64,000 nt of DNA from Solenopsis invicta (GCF_016802725.1 NC_052668.1:7410001-7474000); one strand, 5' to 3'. Shown: positions 45,625-56,640, numbered from the stretch's first letter. The notes: generated from the sequence alone by a model not told the origin. Made by a program: numbers and translations.

Positions 45625-47902
45625 CGTTTTGTTGGTAATATTTAGAATTATGAGTCCAACGGAATCCTGTACACAGGCCAAAGTCAGTTAATTTGATATG
45701 TCCGTCACGATCGATTAGAATGTTATCCGGTTTTATGTCCCTATGGATAAATCCCATTTTGTGAACACTTTCAACCGCACACGTAAGTTCAGCGATATAG
45801 AATCTCGCGAGTGGCTCTTTGAATATACCCAGTTTAATGAGTAGCGACATCAAATCCCCACCAGGTATGTAATCCATGACAAAATATAAATTATCCTTAT
45901 CCTGAAACGAGTAGTAGAGTTTGACGACCCATTCATTGTCAGCCTCTGCCAATATATCACGCTCAGCTTTCACGTGCGCGACTTGATTGCGATTTAGCAC
46001 GTCAGCCTTGCGTAAAGTCTTCATCGCGTAAAACTGATTGGTGTCAAGTTTCCTCACAAGCGTGACCTCGCCGAATGCGCCGACGCCAATCGGTTTGATT
46101 TTTGTGAACATTGATTTGTCCATTTTTGCTCGTTTTAATCTAATATAATTGGATTCCTTCTGCGACAGCATCTTTCTCATCATGCATTGCGCCTCTGCAC
46201 TCAGACCAATCTTCGCCATCTCCGTTTCCAGTTGCATACGCCGATATAAACGCTGCTTGTGCGATTTGAGGATGTTCTCTACGTGCTGTTCCATAAAAAA
46301 TTTGAAAGCTTGGGGGGAATAATTTCTCACCTTGCAATCCCTGCGCTCCTCTTCCTTCTCTATACTCATAGTCTTGCGCTCGGGTATGGGAGACTGATGC
46401 TTAATTTTGAAAGATGAGGGCGTACCACCGCTGCCATCGCCTTTCGTACCACAACTATTCTTGGTACTGACAACGGTACCTTCGGGCAGGGATGAATGAT
46501 TGTTGTTATTCCTCGCAGATACGGAAGTCGAAGCAACTGGTGGCAACGGTGGAGTGTCCATCGTGTGTTGGCAGTTATCAGCCGGTGAGTATTTCCTTTG
46601 AAGTGGCGGATGATGGGCGACGGGAGAAGTTCGCGATGCGCTACTACTTTCCATCGTCGAGGAAATAATTGTAGTGTCCTCGGGAGTACTGTAAGGTGGC
46701 GGCGGTGGATGGTGTATACCACGCTGCGCTGCTAACGCCTGCATAGTCGTAGCATAACTCGGTGGTTCCGTTGTCGGTATACCAGCGGGCGACCCAGTCA
46801 CATTATTTACGGGTGGATAAGCAGGTGGTGGCTGTTGCTGTTGCTTCTGCTGAATAGAGGAGGCGTAAGAGGGCGGAAGTAGTGTGTTATTAGTAGTAGA
46901 GATCGACTGCGGCGTCGTAGGTGCGATAGCAGTTTGCAGCACCGGTTTCTGCACTTGAGTACTTTTCACCGATTGCATGATAATTGGCGGTTGCGTCTTG
47001 GCCTGACGCGCGCTCCACGCTTGCAGCGGTGTTGGCCGCGCCATCGATGTCTGTGTACTGGTGGGCGATATTGTAGCTACAGTGATAGGACTGGGTGTCC
47101 CAGCGGATGTCGGCCCCGAGTAAATACCCGACGATGGACTTTTACGATAATCCTGCTGTGACTGCGTGGGACTCTGCCGATTCTGCATGGAAACACTGTA
47201 AGAAGGTGGTTGTACTAATTGATTGGAGGATGAAGATGGAACTATCGGATATGGTGGCGGCGGCTCAACCTGGGTATTCGCATTGCTATTAGTCTGATAA
47301 ATACTGAGCGCTTGCATTTGTTGCGTCAGTTGCTGCTGCACTTGCGGACCATTTTGTACAATCATCGGTTGACGGCTGTTGGAGTTATTGGCGTTCGCTA
47401 CCGGACTAGTTCCGCGTTGCGGTGGGTTTACTGACGTTGAAGTAGCGCCGGCCGTGCCGGATGCCGTTGCTGTCGATCTCGTCGGCACGACCGGCGCAGG
47501 TGACATCCGCTTGAGCATCTGCTGCATGTTGGTAGGCACATTGGATTGATTGTACGGTGCGTGAGGTGGTGGGGGTGGCGGTGGTGTGGAACTACACCGA
47601 GGTGGTGGTGGAGGCGGCGGTTCACGTTCTACAAAATTACTGGGGGAATACTGGCGACTCAACTGTGGATGTGTGCCGAGTTCAGTAAGGCGAGGACTAT
47701 CAGATCGCGAGCTGCCCGCCCCGCTGTCCAGAGCGGGACTGCCACGTTGTAGGTTTAATTCTCTCTCAAGACTCGGCTTCCTGATAAGTTTAGTGTTGAG
47801 TTTACCAAGCCCATTTAGAGATTCCCCTTGTGTTTGCTTCAAGTATTCTATCGCCGCATCTAATCGCCATCCCGCAAGTTTCAAGGCACGTAATCCTACT
47901 TC
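45625..47902 (-). CDS. wts: Warts/LATS kinase, large second recognised coding exon
   Basis: It encodes residues 94 to 853 (last codon split). It starts after a TTCTTGTAG acceptor with EVGLRALKLAGWRLDAAIEY, completing the UBA domain begun in the previous exon. A long low-complexity region follows, with poly-Pro runs and six PPxY motifs (Tyr near 311, 328, 439, 454, 476 and 497) that would bind the WW domains of Yorkie and partners. Residues about 620-690 (SPQAFKFFMEQHVENILKSH, then the KESNYIRLKRAKMDK helix) form the Mob/Mats-binding regulatory region. The kinase domain starts near 692: GVGAFGEV glycine loop, AMK lysine (721), IHRDIKPDN with catalytic Asp (815) and DFG Asp (833). All catalytic residues are intact. 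The exon ends QQN+G at GTGAGT. Confidence 0.97.
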
Positions 47903-48099
47903 CTACAAGAATAATTGCGATAGTAAATCATTTATGTCTAAATTCTTATTTTTTATTGTTAATGTGTCTATTTATTTTATACTCAAAGACCAAAAAACTC
48001 TATGCACAAAATAAATAAGTAAAATAAATTAAAAATGCTCCAATAATTCATTAAAGATCTGGAAAAACAAAAATTAAACAATGTTATCGTTCGTTTTAC

Positions 48100-48378
48100 C
48101 TCCGAATATCCCATAGCTAACAGTTGTCCCAACGCCTGTCGCTGATCCGGTTTATCTGCGATGGAACCAGAAGCGCCAGAGAGACCACTGAGACCCGAGG
48201 CAGAGCTAATGCCACTTGTCGTAGATACGGTAGAAATGGTACTAGCGGCGCTGGAACCCACCTCGCCAACCCCGCCAATATTTGCGAATGGTAGTAAAGA
48301 ATTGCGAATCTCAGCTAAAGCCTTCTGGTGGTATCCAGAGCCGCGGGTGCTCGATTTGCCGGCAGCGGGCGGATTCAT
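48100..48378 (-). CDS. wts: Warts/LATS kinase, first recognised coding exon (N-terminus and UBA start)
   Basis: From the Met at 48378 it encodes 93 residues. GYHQKALAEIRNSLLPFAN matches the conserved block HHKALQEIRNSLLPFAN near the LATS1 N-terminus. A Gly/Ser/Thr-rich linker follows, then QALGQLLAMGYSE, the first UBA helix, cut at a GTAAAA donor (48099) in phase 0. The open frame continues upstream through VPKGLAWAT to a possible AG acceptor at 48407-48406. The Met used here may therefore be internal, with a further 5' exon outside what I can recognise. The total from this Met is about 1088 residues, close to Drosophila Warts (about 1100). Confidence 0.92.
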
Positions 48379-48405
48379 AGTGGCCCATGCTAGGCCCTTT
48401 GGGAC

Positions 48406-48501
48406 CTAACTTTAATCTGTTTATGATATAAATGTATCTGGAATACAAAATAAGTAGGTTTTTTTTACAGCCAAACTAACGTACACTTTCTATTCTTAAA
48501 T
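48406..48501. other. Possible splice acceptor upstream of first recognised warts exon
   Basis: On the minus strand AAAGTTAG precedes GTCCCAAAGGGCC. The polypyrimidine tract is weak, so this could equally be 5' untranslated sequence. Confidence 0.3.
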
Positions 48502-48640
48502 AAGTGCATACAGAAGCACAATCGCTTACTGAGTAGCTAAATAGCACTTAAAGATGATTGGTTGGATCCAGAAGTAAGAATCAATTATCTTTAATTGCTA
48601 CTCAGCCGCTCAGTGAGCAGTTGCGTTTCTAAATGCACTC
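48502..48640. mobile_element. Hairpin MITE (about 139 bp)
   Basis: AAGTGCATACAGAAGCACAA with CGCTTACTGAGTAGC mirrors GCTACTCAGCCGCTCAGTGA with GCGTTTCTAAATGCACTC. It sits about 120 bp upstream of the first recognised warts exon. Confidence 0.8.
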
Positions 48641-48812
48641 AATGATACATGTATATTTAGAATTTAACAAAAGCGAAAAGATAAGTTCCAGTGCTGTTCC
48701 CACTACAGCAATAGAAACATTTAATAATGGTTTTTACTTTTATAGCAAATTTTCTTGCGTCACATATTGATATATTTATAAAGGTTGTTCTAAGAGTATT
48801 TCTACAGATATA
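48641..48812. other. Non-coding spacer
   Basis: No feature is seen. Confidence 0.4.
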
Positions 48813-49183
48813 CAGTATTCCAGAAATGGAGTATGAGCCACATTAAGAACGTGGAAACGATCAAAGAGAACAAAAAAGTTTGATACCATTTTGGGATATT
48901 CGATATAATTAACGACTTAAAAAATAAAATGTTTGAATCAATGGTCATTTTGCAATTTGCAAACTCGTAGTACAATCCACCGCGCTTCACTCGATAAGAA
49001 GAAGATAACATGGCACAATAAACTGTACTATGAGTTCGTGGAGTCACCGCACATTGATTCAAACGTTTTATTTTTAAATCAATAATTATAACAAATATCC
49101 CAAAATGGTATAAGACTTATTTGTTTCTTCCGATTGCTTTCACATTCCCAATGCGGTTTATAGCCCACTTCTGGCACATCCTG
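48813..49183. mobile_element. MITE family D, copy 2
   Basis: CAGTATTCCAGAAATGGAG and CTTCTGGCACATCCTG are the inverted ends, with TA on both sides. Subterminal TTTGATACCATTTTGGGATA and ATCCCAAAATGGTATAAG match copy 1 at 43123. The central part differs completely between copies. Confidence 0.85.
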
Positions 49184-49489
49184 TATGAAGATATCCAAAA
49201 GCAAAAGCATAATATAAGTATTTTAATCGATAAAATATCTAATATAAATTTCATAATATAATAATAATTTACAAGTACTTCACATAAATCAAGATAAAAT
49301 TAATATTTTATGTTGTGTTTTTGTTTATAGTAGAAAACGGTATAGCAGTACATGTAAATATTGCCCCTGCACAAATCTGGTCAAGATTTTTACCATAAGT
49401 TGGTAGTCATATAAAAATAAATTTCACAAAAGATTATATCTGAAAAACATTTTTTATGAAAGTTATGGAGTATGACGTGACGTCCTGTT

Positions 49490-50311
49490 TGGCCGCTCGT
49501 CGGAAAAAGCACGTTGCGGGTTTTGTGTCCTCTCAGTTCGGAGACGGACGTGTCGGCGCGCGTGCAAATATTATCTATCGCATTTGTGTGTTCGTCAATC
49601 TTTTATTTAGCGATATTTTGTGCAGATTTGGAGATCGGCGACTAGAATTTACGAGCTTTGTAACGAGAATGTCTCGTCTGGAAGATTGTGAAGAAGAAGA
49701 TGTACCGCCACCTGAGGATCATCGAACAACACGCAAGAGAACAGAGATATGCACGTGACATCGATCCCTTTAATTATTTTTATCGTCGCACGCGTACGCA
49801 AAAGTAAGGCCGCTACATGTTACAAAAACGACGAGGTCGAAACAAAGGGATGTCAACACTCCGCACCTGACATAGCGTGGGAGACCCCGCTATGGAGCTG
49901 TGATGAAGAATTTCCGGAAAAGATTTCGATCTTAGACCCGAGTGGAGAAGCCGTGGACACGAGCAAGAATCCGCTAAAGTAGCCGTCTGAAGACGTCAAA
50001 AGATTCAGCGAAAAATTTGCGACCTGCTTGAAAACTACCTTAAATTACGCACCGAGAAGCGACAGCATGATTAGCGCCGGCTGCGTGAAGAAAAACCCAA
50101 TTGCGACAAACCCCGAGTGTGGGGCAAAGAATCCTTTGTGCCTCCTGCAAAAAATTCTAGCCATTTCGCTGTGGATTGAGCATTGTGGGGACTGATGAGC
50201 CCTGAAGACGATCACCTCCCTCAATGAGGAATTTCTGAAATTGTGTGCCATGATGAGATGAACCACTCTTTGTAAAACCACCGATTTTGTCGATTGGATG
50301 AATCGTGCGCG
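49490..50311 (+). other. Candidate exon region of an unidentified plus-strand gene (pseudogene possible)
   Basis: This block is clearly GC-richer than its flanks. Possible parts are an initiator-like TCAGTT at 49536, an ATG at 49671 (MSRLEDCEEEDVPPPEDHR, 29 codons), a second ATG at 49749 and a strong donor CGCGGTAAGTAT at 50310-50318. The second frame has a hydrophobic N-terminus (IPLIIFIVA) and several Cys (ATCYKNDEVETKGCQ, LWSCDEE). It meets TAG at 49980 and then stays open to about 50196 (GCVKKNPIATNPEC). The Cys spacing loosely recalls small secreted Ly6-like proteins, but I cannot confirm this. The minus strand is also open at 50157-50462 (HLLIFAEHAKIGRLEYG, then SSHHGTQFQKFLIEGGDR), so the coding strand is unresolved. 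Confidence 0.35.
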
Positions 50312-50447
50312 GTAAGTATATGCCGTATTCCAAGCGACCGATCTTTGCATGTTCCGCAAATATTAGCAAATGTAAGTGTTCAAATTTTGCGTATTTATTG
50401 ATTCCGTCGGCGCCGTCCCATCCAATCTCGTCACATATTAATATAAC

Positions 50448-51396
50448 CCTTAAACACACCAATCCTGTAAAATACGAAAATATATTTTCGTGTCAACAAA
50501 ACTTTTTCAACTTTGAGAAGCTATAGCTTTGATTACAATCAATATTTTTCAACAATTTTTTTTTTAGAAAATTTAAAATCTTAAAAATGTAATTGCATAA
50601 TCGGCATTATCGAAAAAAGATTTATTGTAAAGTTATAAAAGAAAAACCATTAAGCAAAAATGAGAAATTGTTCCAAAATCCACTTTAAAAAATCATCTTG
50701 GCAACAAAAAACTTTTAAAGACTTTAAAATATGGCGCTTTAAAATCAAAGAGTCATACTTTAAAAGGAAATTATGGCATTATCATTCCTTTTAAAAAAGA
50801 TAATTATATAATAAGAATATGAGATACTTGGGTGTTTAAAAATCCACTTTTTTTAAAACAATCATATCTTGCATCAGCAACAAAAAACTTTTAAGAACTT
50901 TACAATACGGTATTTTAAAGCTAAAAAGTCATACTTTAAAAAAAATTATTTCTATAAAAAAATATACTTGCATAAAAAAGCGAATACGAGATATTTTTGA
51001 TTAACTCAAGGAATCTACAATTAAAAATTGATGTGTTTCATAATACATTTTGGATCCTGCACAGAAATCCCTTTTTCCACAGCAATATAGTATTTTAACT
51101 TTAAAGTAACATACGTGAACAAACTTGTTCAAACATGTTTTGTCCAATTTTTTACATAAGATTACTCACAAAAAAGTTTCCCTCAAACGCATTGGTAGTC
51201 CCACAAACCCTAACAAAACTTTACTGTCGTGCCGTTTGAATTCTAGTTGACCAGTAAAGTTGATCAACTATATTAATCGAAAGAGATTTCAAACTTTTTT
51301 TACATCCTGGTCCGAACCTTCTATCTTATTCCGTCTTCACACAGCAAGCATTAGAAACTTCACATAGGGTATCTCAGACCCAATTGTGTTTAAGGG
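50448..51396 (-). mobile_element. PiggyBac-like TTAA MITE, copy 2 (reverse)
   Basis: CCCTTAAACACACC (50448) and TTGTGTTTAAGGG (to 51396) are inverted. TTAA follows on the right (51397-51400) and a decayed ATAA precedes on the left. It is collinear in reverse with copy 1, sharing for example CCGTATTGTAAAG, TTCGAACACTTGC and GAAATCTCTTTCG equivalents. It sits within the putative intron between the donor at 50312 and the acceptor at 51767. Confidence 0.85.
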
Positions 51397-51400
51397 TTAA

Positions 51401-51767
51401 TTATGTTTTTTTCTGCGCACGCCACAGTTAAGTCCCACGTTGCATTTCATATCGTTTTTATACTTCATGTTTTATTTCGTCTGTCTCTGTCTTTGTGTAA
51501 CGTGTGCAATATTGCCAATCATGTATTCTTCTTGCGCGATATCATGTATTTTATTAAAAAACGTTGCATATCTTATACGTGGAATGTGTACGACCACCTG
51601 ACGACTGCGTGGTATATTTTCCGGTCGCGCTCGCGTATAAAAAACGTACCATTATCGCAAAGTAATGTAATCTGATCTGCATGTAATGTAAATATTTTAT
51701 AAATTGTTATTCTTCTTGTTATGTGCTTCATTCTTTCTAAATTCCTTCGCTCTCTTCCATTCTGCAG
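51401..51767. other. Moderately AT-rich DNA upstream of a possible terminal exon
   Basis: No coding frame is recognised. A good 3' splice site TCTCTTCCATTCTGCAG ends at 51767. Confidence 0.35.
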
Positions 51768-51965
51768 TCCCATCCCCTCTGTCAATTCCGTGGCTGAACA
51801 GTCGGTTATCAGAACACATTCGAAACTTTGACCCTTTAAAAAATTCTAGTTGATTTCGATAGTTCTTACATTAAAGTGGCACGCTCTTTCATGCCTGGAG
51901 CCTAATTATTGTGATTATTTTTGTGCGTTCGATTAAGATATTTTAATAAAGAATTTTTTATGTAA
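51768..51965 (+). other. Possible terminal exon / 3' UTR with AATAAA
   Basis: It begins after the TTCTGCAG acceptor and reaches AATAAA at 51945-51950. With the donor at 50312 it would form a spliced plus-strand transcript. No protein is evident. This rests on signal sequences only. Confidence 0.3.
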
Positions 51966-52007
51966 TTAACATCACTGGTACGGGGAAGTTGTACCATATT
52001 CGAGAAT

Positions 52008-52028
52008 GCGGGGAGAGGGGGGGGGGTC
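52008..52028. repeat. G-rich tract
   Basis: GCGGGGAGAGGGGGGGGGG could form a G-quadruplex. It is short and isolated. Confidence 0.7.
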
Positions 52029-52339
52029 AGATGCTAAAATTAAAAATTGAAAGAATAAAATATCTTTTCATTGTATAAACTAATTTTAACGAAAAAAATA
52101 TGTTGTGAGGATCAATGATGTCGATGTTTGAAAGAAATTATAAAATTGCTTTTCATAAAAAATTGGTTGAAAACAAATTTCAAAATAGTTTGAAATTTTG
52201 TCATAGACTCGAGATACTACCGCCATTTTTTACTAATAAAATGTTCAACTTATCTAGTATAACATATTTAATTTGTAAAACAATCAAAAAGATACAGAGG
52301 AAATTGAGTTAAATCGGACCGTGTTTCAAATAGGGCCTA

Positions 52340-53325
52340 TTTAATTTAAATGAACAGCACAGTTAAACAGATTTGCATGCCATTTATATTTAAAGTCTTT
52401 ATAAGATACCAAACAAGTGATAACAGTTTGACAGTCCTGTCATAACATTCATAGAATAGACGCAAATATGTATTTGCAGCCTTCATGCAAAAACTTTTTA
52501 GAAAAAAAATACTTGTAAATCATTATTTAAAAGATGTTAAAATTTTAAAAAATAATTGATTTAAAATAATAATTAATCCTTAATCCTTTCGTTACGAGTG
52601 TCCTCTCCGCCAAGACGCTCCCACTGTACAAAGCCCGCGCTGAAAGTATAGGTATACATTGCACGCACAGTTGTCAGCGATCAGATTTACATTTTACTTC
52701 TAAAATCTCTCTTATAAGAAATTATTCAATTTTTTTTCTTTTAACACAGCAAGCATATTTAATATCGTGTATTATTTTAAATGATTCATTGAACTCTATA
52801 CAGGATGTTTCTTAAAAAGCGCCTACCAATTACATAGTGTTATTCCTTGCTAAAAATTAAGTAAAAAAAATCCTAAACTTTTTTTATAATGCTTAATAAA
52901 GCAGTAATTATTGAGTAAAACTAATCCAATCAGCGCCGTCCTTTAAAAAAACATACGTCGGTAAAGTTGCAAAGGCAACCAGCAACGTAGCGGCGAGCGC
53001 TCACGTACATTACCAGGCGCGTAATTCACTGATGTATATCTGTTTAAAGGACGGCAGTAATTAAATTAGCTTTACTAAAAAAATTATTGCTTTATTAAGC
53101 ATTATAGAAAAAAATTATTCAGGACTTTTTGACTTAATTTTTAGCAATTTTTAAAAAATTTTTGTACAATGACTAAAAATAATACACATTTGCGTCTATT
53201 CTCTAAATGTTATAACTGTCAAACTGCTGTCACATGTGTGGTGTCTTATAAGGACTTAACATAATAAATGGCACGCAAATCTGCTTAATCATATTCATTT
53301 AAGTCTGAAACACATTAGAGGTCTG
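52340..53325. mobile_element. Foldback element with nested MITE
   Basis: The arms 52345-52475 and 53188-53325 mirror each other (CAGATTTGCATGCCATTTAT against AATAAATGGCACGCAAATCT; TGATAACAGTTTGACAG against CTGTCAAACTGCTGTCA; AATAGACGCAAA against TTTGCGTCTATT). A separate element occupies the centre. Confidence 0.75.
52800..53165. mobile_element. Nested inverted-repeat MITE
   Basis: TTGCTAAAAATTAAGT, AAGCAGTAATTATTGAGTAA and GCGCCGTCCTTTAAA face TTTAAAGGACGGCAGTAATT, TTATTGCTTTATTAAGCATT and GACTTAATTTTTAGCAA. The left end ACAGGATGTTTCTTAAAAAG resembles other CAGG-type termini. The middle is GC-rich. Confidence 0.75.
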
Positions 53326-53531
53326 GCAGATTTTCCATGAAATTTCGAATGTTTGCTATGTGAAGACGGAGTGAGATAAAGTGTTCGGACTAGGACCAAA
53401 AAAAGTTTGAAATCTCCCCTTTCGATCGATATGGTTGATCAACATTCTTGGTCAACTAGAGTTCAAGGCAATAAAGTTTTGTTGGGGGTCAATCAAATCT
53501 CAGCGAGTGTAACTTTTTTGTGAGTAATCTT

Positions 53532-53887
53532 GGGTGCTTTCCAACAACAAAACAATCATACACTGTGTTACACAATGTTACACAGTGTTGACTTGTAGTT
53601 GGAACATTGCTTTTGTCAAAGCTAAACCTTCCACAGATAAATATGCATCATTCGACATCGTTTTCAAAATCGCGCAAAAACTAAAGTTAAGAATGTTCGA
53701 TAAGAAAGACAGTATCCGTTCCAATGATATCAAATTTAAAAATCTGGTATCTATAAACGACACAAAACTAGCTACAAAAAATTTTATCTGTGTACGGTTG
53801 TGTAGATTTGTGTCACAGCTGGAAAACACAGGGTTATACACAGGATTGTATTACAGTGTCAACTTGTGCCGTAGCTAAAAAGCACCC
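53532..53887. mobile_element. Nested element with GGGTGCTTT / AAAGCACCC ends
   Basis: The short inverted ends enclose 356 bp with subterminal ACACTGTGTTACAC and ACAGTGTTGACTTGT words repeated near the other end (ACAGTGTCAACTTGT). The 114-codon open frame inside has no recognisable domain. Confidence 0.6.
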
Positions 53888-54099
53888 CATGTATTGTGAG
53901 TAACCTTATAAGTATGACTCTTTAATTTTAAAACGCCATATTGTAAAGCCCTTACAAATTTTTTTGTTGCAAAGATACAATTTTTTAAAGAAAAAGAGGA
54001 TTTTTTAACACTTTTCCATTTGCGCTTAACTTCACAATAAATCATTTTTCGGCAATACCAATTGTGTAATCACATTTCTGAGATTCTGAACATTCATAA

Positions 54100-54100
<1 letters not shown>

Positions 54101-54150
<50 letters not shown>
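54101..54150. repeat. (AG)n microsatellite
   Basis: An AG run of about 50 bp lies in the third TTAA element. Confidence 0.97.
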
Positions 54151-54155
<5 letters not shown>

Positions 54156-54340
54156 TGAAAAATATTGATTGAAACCAAAAGTTATAGCTTCTCAATGCTG
54201 AATTCTCAACCAGTCGAGAAATATGTTAACATAATTTTCGAGATCCAAGTGTTTAAAAATTAAATTGAAAAGATTCTATTACAAACACGGTTCAATTTAC
54301 CTCACTCTTCCCTATAATTATACAAAGGGCATTTTTTAAT

Positions 54341-54484
54341 TAAAGCCGCGGCAGTTTCTGCATAGCTGCATAACCGTATGCATAAAGAAATTGATTGGTC
54401 CATTTCCTTATGCATGTGCTAACGGACCAATCAACTTCCTTATGCCGTTATGCAGCTGTGGCAAAAGCCTGTGTCGCAGCTTTT
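54341..54484. mobile_element. Hairpin MITE (about 144 bp)
   Basis: TAAAGCCGCGGCAGTTTCTG with AGCTGCATAACC and AATTGATTGGTCC on the left mirror GGACCAATCAACTTCC, GTTATGCAGCTGTGGC and GTCGCAGCTTTTA on the right. Confidence 0.85.
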
Positions 54485-54589
54485 AACTTCCAATAACATT
54501 GTTCAAAATTCTAAGCAATACAGAACCCGTTCTTGCACAATTAAGTTGGTAACGGAGTATTTGGACACGTAACGATTGGAAACCTAACC

Positions 54590-55070
54590 TCATCGATAAG
54601 AGATCAACCATTGAACTATACTCTAACTGGAATGGGCACTGCCATATAACGTCCGTAAGCGGAAAACACGATAGAAATAGCATGATGTGAGGGGCCACCT
54701 CTCTTTTTCTAAGCGTTCTCTGCGCATGCGTCAGCATTCACCTTACATTCCTACTCAAAAGTTAAATTTCTTTTTTGTTTTCATGTACAGCATGTAACGG
54801 AATTCGTGGAAACGAGGAAGAGAATAACTTTTACTTAAAAAGTTACTTAAATACTTAAAAAAATATAATACAATTTTGCTTTTGTTTTATTTATGTATGT
54901 CACTCAAGTCGCTCGTTTATCTATTCTCATGTGCCGGTACTGCAAAACTTTTTAACGTGATTGTACTGACAAAGAGAGGTGGCCCTTCAAAATGGCTCTC
55001 TCTCGTCACGTTTTCTGGCGGATAGTGTCCATTCCAGTTAGAGTATAGTTCAATGGGATCAACTGAGACG
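54590..55070. mobile_element. Foldback element with tRNA-like arm sequence
   Basis: ATCAACCATTGAACTATACT with CTAACTGGAATGGGCACT and GGGCCACCTCTCTTT (54598-54711) mirrors AAAGAGAGGTGGCCCTT, AGTGTCCATTCCAGTTAGAG and TATAGTTCAATGGGATCAAC (54970-55060). The phrase AGTATAGTTCAATGG is tRNA D-arm-like. The centre (54715-54965) is unrelated AT-rich DNA. Confidence 0.7.
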
Positions 55071-55120
55071 AGGTGGGTGCGGGAGGGGATAGGCCGTAGA
55101 CCCAGCCCCTTACACCCCCC

Positions 55121-55124
<4 letters not shown>

Positions 55125-55199
<75 letters not shown>

Positions 55200-55288
55200 C
55201 GTGTGTGTGCGTGCGTGCGTGTGCGTGCGTGCGTGTGCGTGCGTGCGTGTGCGTGTGCGTGTGCGTGTGCGTGTGCGTGCGCGTGCGT
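55125..55288. repeat. (GT)n / (GTGC)n microsatellite
   Basis: A GT run passes through CGCGCG into GTGCGT repeats. Six open frames here are all repeat-driven. Confidence 0.97.
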
Positions 55289-55541
55289 TACACACAACAC
55301 AATCCGTTTGTTTTCTGTTCCTCCCTGAATTAGTGTGCATTTAAAATAAAATGGATATATATTTGAAAGTTAGTGATAGCAAGAAAAAATGTTCCAGTGC
55401 AGTCTAGTGCAGAAATAGAAAACAAGCCTAATATAAATTTCAACTGCATTATTCCCTTCGGCCTGCAAAAAAGCGAATAACAGAATGCACTTTGTACTTG
55501 GCGAGAGACTTGATCGTGACGACACGCTCGTTGCTTAATTC

Positions 55542-55766
55542 TTAGAGCTTCCATATAAGAAAATCCGTAAGACGTTACGTTACATATAAAACATAAACTT
55601 TAAGCTCGTACTTATAAATAAACTTAGGCATAAAGCAACCGTAACGCAAGTATAAACCATAAATTTAAACCCGTACTTACAAATAAACTTAGACGAACGC
55701 AAAGCAATCCGTAACATAAGTATAACTACGTAACGTCTTACGGATGTTCTTATGCGGAAGCTCTTA
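55542..55766. mobile_element. MITE with AGAGCTTCCATATAAGAA ends and an internal tandem duplication
   Basis: AGAGCTTCCATATAAGAAAA with TCCGTAAGACGTTACGT mirrors ACGTAACGTCTTACGGATGT with TCTTATGCGGAAGCTCT. Inside, a segment of about 65 bp (ATAAACTTTAAGCTCGTACT ... GCAACCGTAAC) is tandemly duplicated as ATAAATTTAAACCCGTACTT ... GCAATCCGTAAC. Confidence 0.85.
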
Positions 55767-55855
55767 CTAACAATGGAATTGTAACCAATGGGGAAGTAGG
55801 TAACAGTGCTACTAATTTAACTGCGCAAAAACGGGTTCTGTATTCTAACTAGGAA

Positions 55856-56062
55856 TTTATACACTCAGCGACTTTAATTCTGTCTCTGGGGAAATTTTCC
55901 AAACTGAGAAGTCGCTATCTTTCTACATACTTACAGTTCATGATTAACGTAACCAATAAGGTTTAGTCGTTTCATTAATCATGAACTGCGAGTATGTAGA
56001 AAGTGGTAACTTCTCTGTTTGGAAAATTTCCCCATGGACAGAATCAAAGTCCTTGGGTGTAT
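55856..56062. mobile_element. Hairpin MITE (about 207 bp)
   Basis: ACACTCAGCGACTTTAATTC with GGGGAAATTTTCCAAA and TTTCTACATACTTACAGTTC mirrors GAACTGCGAGTATGTAGAAA, TTTGGAAAATTTCCCC and AGAATCAAAGTCCTTGGGTG. Confidence 0.85.
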
Positions 56063-56344
56063 ATACAATGTTATAGAAGGTTAATTAAAAAATATCCCTC
56101 TTACATAATTAAATATAAAAAATTTGTTCTCGGAATAATTTAACAAAAATCACAACATCGTGTAAATAGCTATTATTTTGTGTATATTTCTTCCTTTTAT
56201 GCAACTAGCAACCACAATACTGACAATGGCTCATTTTTTGTATTCATCCATTTTTTCCAAAACATATATTTCTTACTATTCAGTTTATGTGGGGCTTTTA
56301 TATTCTTCATATTGATTTCGTATAACATTTATTACTTTGCTCAT

Positions 56345-56500
56345 ATCACTACAACAGTTCAGTAAACTTGGTTACGCACATATATTTATGCAAAACTTGG
56401 CTACATACACAAACACACGACACAGTTCGCAAGACTTGACTACGCACATTACATACACTTATACATAACTTTGCTACGTAAACATGCTTACGTGAGAACT
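56345..56500. repeat. Degenerate AACTTGGCTACGCACA repeats
   Basis: Variants of CAAAACTTGGCTAC(G/A)(C/T)ACA recur about five times with irregular spacing. This is old tandem-repeat decay. Confidence 0.55.
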
Positions 56501-56640
56501 CGCAAAAAAACTGCGAACAGTCTCTTGTCTTCAATTTTTCTATTTGAGAGCAAATTCTCGATCTCTATTGTACTATATAGAATATTTTCTCACAACTTTC
56601 AAGAAAAATTAAAGAGATATAGAACAAAGAAACTCACCCC

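Larger units (their letters stand above)
53310..54260 (+). mobile_element. PiggyBac-like TTAA MITE, copy 3 (damaged)
   Basis: Forward-oriented homology to copy 1 runs from GAGGTCTGGCAGATTTTCC through GTGAAGACGGAGTGAGA, AAAAGTTTGAAATCTC and TTTAAAACGCCATATTG to about 54250. Both TTAA ends are degraded. A foreign element replaces part of the interior at 53532-53887, and an AG microsatellite has expanded near its right end. Confidence 0.7.

Noticed and set aside
46366..46722. 118-codon minus-strand frame and other alternative frames inside the large warts exon
   Set aside because: They overlap the real warts frame in other phases; GC-rich exon shadows.
53534..53878. 114-codon frame inside the GGGTGCTTT element
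   Set aside because: No domain, located wholly within a non-autonomous element; likely chance.
55110..55344. Several overlapping open frames of 68-127 codons
   Set aside because: All are translations of GT/GC dinucleotide repeats in different frames.
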